Part shown: positions 63,320 through 64,000 of the stretch, piece by piece
Layout of the letters: each line of letters opens with the position of its first letter
Position numbering within the stretch: the stretch's first letter is position 1
The notes under the pieces: generated by a model
The model's input: the letters and a program-made list of their open reading frames with translations, nothing else
Told to the model about the DNA's origin: nothing
The model's database searches: none
Program-made: the position numbers and the translations under genes
Assembly: GCA_018857735.1 (NCBI GenBank)
Contig: JABMCL010003054.1
Span: forward strand, 493,501-557,500
From: Alviniconcha marisindica
Lineage: Eukaryota; Mollusca; Gastropoda; Provannidae
Direction of reading: 5' to 3'
DNA: 64,000 nucleotides

Positions 63320-63960
63320 GATGTTCTTCCGCTAAAATTAAAACTAGAATTTAATAAAGGCATCATTATGCATGAAATAGTAACTGGTTATGCACCGTCA
63401 ACTCTAAAATTCAACTTTCATTCAAATCAGAACAGACGCTTACACAAACTTATAGTACCCCGCGCTAGATTAGATTTATTTAAATGTAGTTTGATGTATG
63501 GAATATTTTACCATTATGGATTAAAATTTTGTCAGATCACAAAGCATTCAAAAAAACATTTAAACAGTACTTAATGAAAAAAATCACAACATTGATCATA
63601 GATATATATGTATGTACACTATTTCTTTCATTTGAACATGATTGCATTTATTTATGTTCTCAATATTTATGAATATGATGTGTCAAATATGTATTTTATG
63701 TATACATCATCATTACATGCATGCTCTGCACTTTACTTTCTCTGTCTCTCTGTCTCTGTCTCTGTCTCTGTCTCTGTCTCTGTCTCTCTCTTCTCTCTCT
63801 CTCTCTCTCTCTCTCAATAGTTAATATGATGTTTTGATTTTGAGTTTATATTTTGTTTTGAAGTTTTTTTGCTTTTTGTTTTGTTTTGTTTTTTGCCCAT
63901 GGTCTGACTGTAAAAAAGTATTGTACTTATTCCATTACCCTCATTAATAAAAAATGTGTT
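63319..63960 (+). mobile_element. 3' end of a non-LTR retrotransposon (LINE)
   Basis: The frame 63,319-63,570 reads VLPLKLKLEFNKGIIMHEIV, then TGYAPSTL and LIVPRARLDLFKCSLMYG, ending ITKHSKKHL. This is the pattern seen after the reverse transcriptase domain in Jockey/CR1/RTE-type elements: LPL, M..I..G.AP, PR.R.D.FK.S. The frame then ends. A (CT)n run interrupts the 3' UTR at 63,735-63,815, and the element ends with 'cattaataaaaaatgtg' at about 63,955. It is 5'-truncated and inactive. Confidence 0.75.
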
Positions 63961-64000
63961 CATTCTCTCTGTCTCTCTGTCTGTCTGTCTGTCTGTCTCT
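63961..64000 (+). repeat. (CTGT)n microsatellite at the window edge
   Basis: CTCTGT and CTGT units run to the end of the window. Confidence 0.9.

Overview
ORGANISM. This is animal genomic DNA, probably from a mollusc or another lophotrochozoan. That is an inference from spliced genes with consensus GT..AG junctions, tRNA-derived SINEs, a non-LTR retrotransposon tail, a THAP-domain relic and a very high load of (GT)n, (CT)n and poly-G tracts. Most long open frames are repeat translations and are not annotated as genes. LAYOUT. (1) 1-11.5 kb is a graveyard of duplicated, decayed pieces of a gene family whose intact member lies at 27.8-43.7 kb. It holds three 87-bp tandem arrays that align to the 3' end of that gene's first recognised exon, plus fragments of its last exon. 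(2) 11.5-27.8 kb is repeats: tRNA-derived SINEs, a probable DNA transposon carrying a broken THAP zinc finger, two MITE-like elements with terminal inverted repeats, another element sitting inside a minisatellite, and several minisatellites. (3) 27.8-43.7 kb, plus strand: a six-exon gene for a nuclease-helicase fusion. It has an N-terminal NERD/PD-(D/E)xK-like nuclease motif followed by a UvrD-like superfamily 1 helicase with a P-loop, DEA box and motifs IV-VI. All splice phases agree, giving about 753 codons. The true 5' end is not resolved. (4) 43.7-56 kb: an array growing from the last exon, degenerate copies of that exon, then minisatellites and (CA)n. (5) 56.0-63.1 kb, minus strand: a second spliced gene, seven exons recognised, of unknown function. 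Its middle part is charged and helical, and its C-terminal part is hydrophobic and probably membrane-embedded. (6) 63.3-64 kb: the 3' end of a LINE. CROSS-CUTTING OBSERVATION. Many of the tandem arrays start at, or contain, an exon-intron junction of one of the two genes. Examples are the exon 2 donor, exon 4 acceptor, exon 3 duplications and last-exon tail of gene 1, and the first two recognised donors of gene 2. The window therefore records repeated local duplication of splice junctions, and one exon end has become satellite-like DNA 20-25 kb away. The helicase gene itself, a bacterial-defence-like nuclease-helicase architecture in an animal surrounded by decayed relatives, is the most interesting biological candidate.
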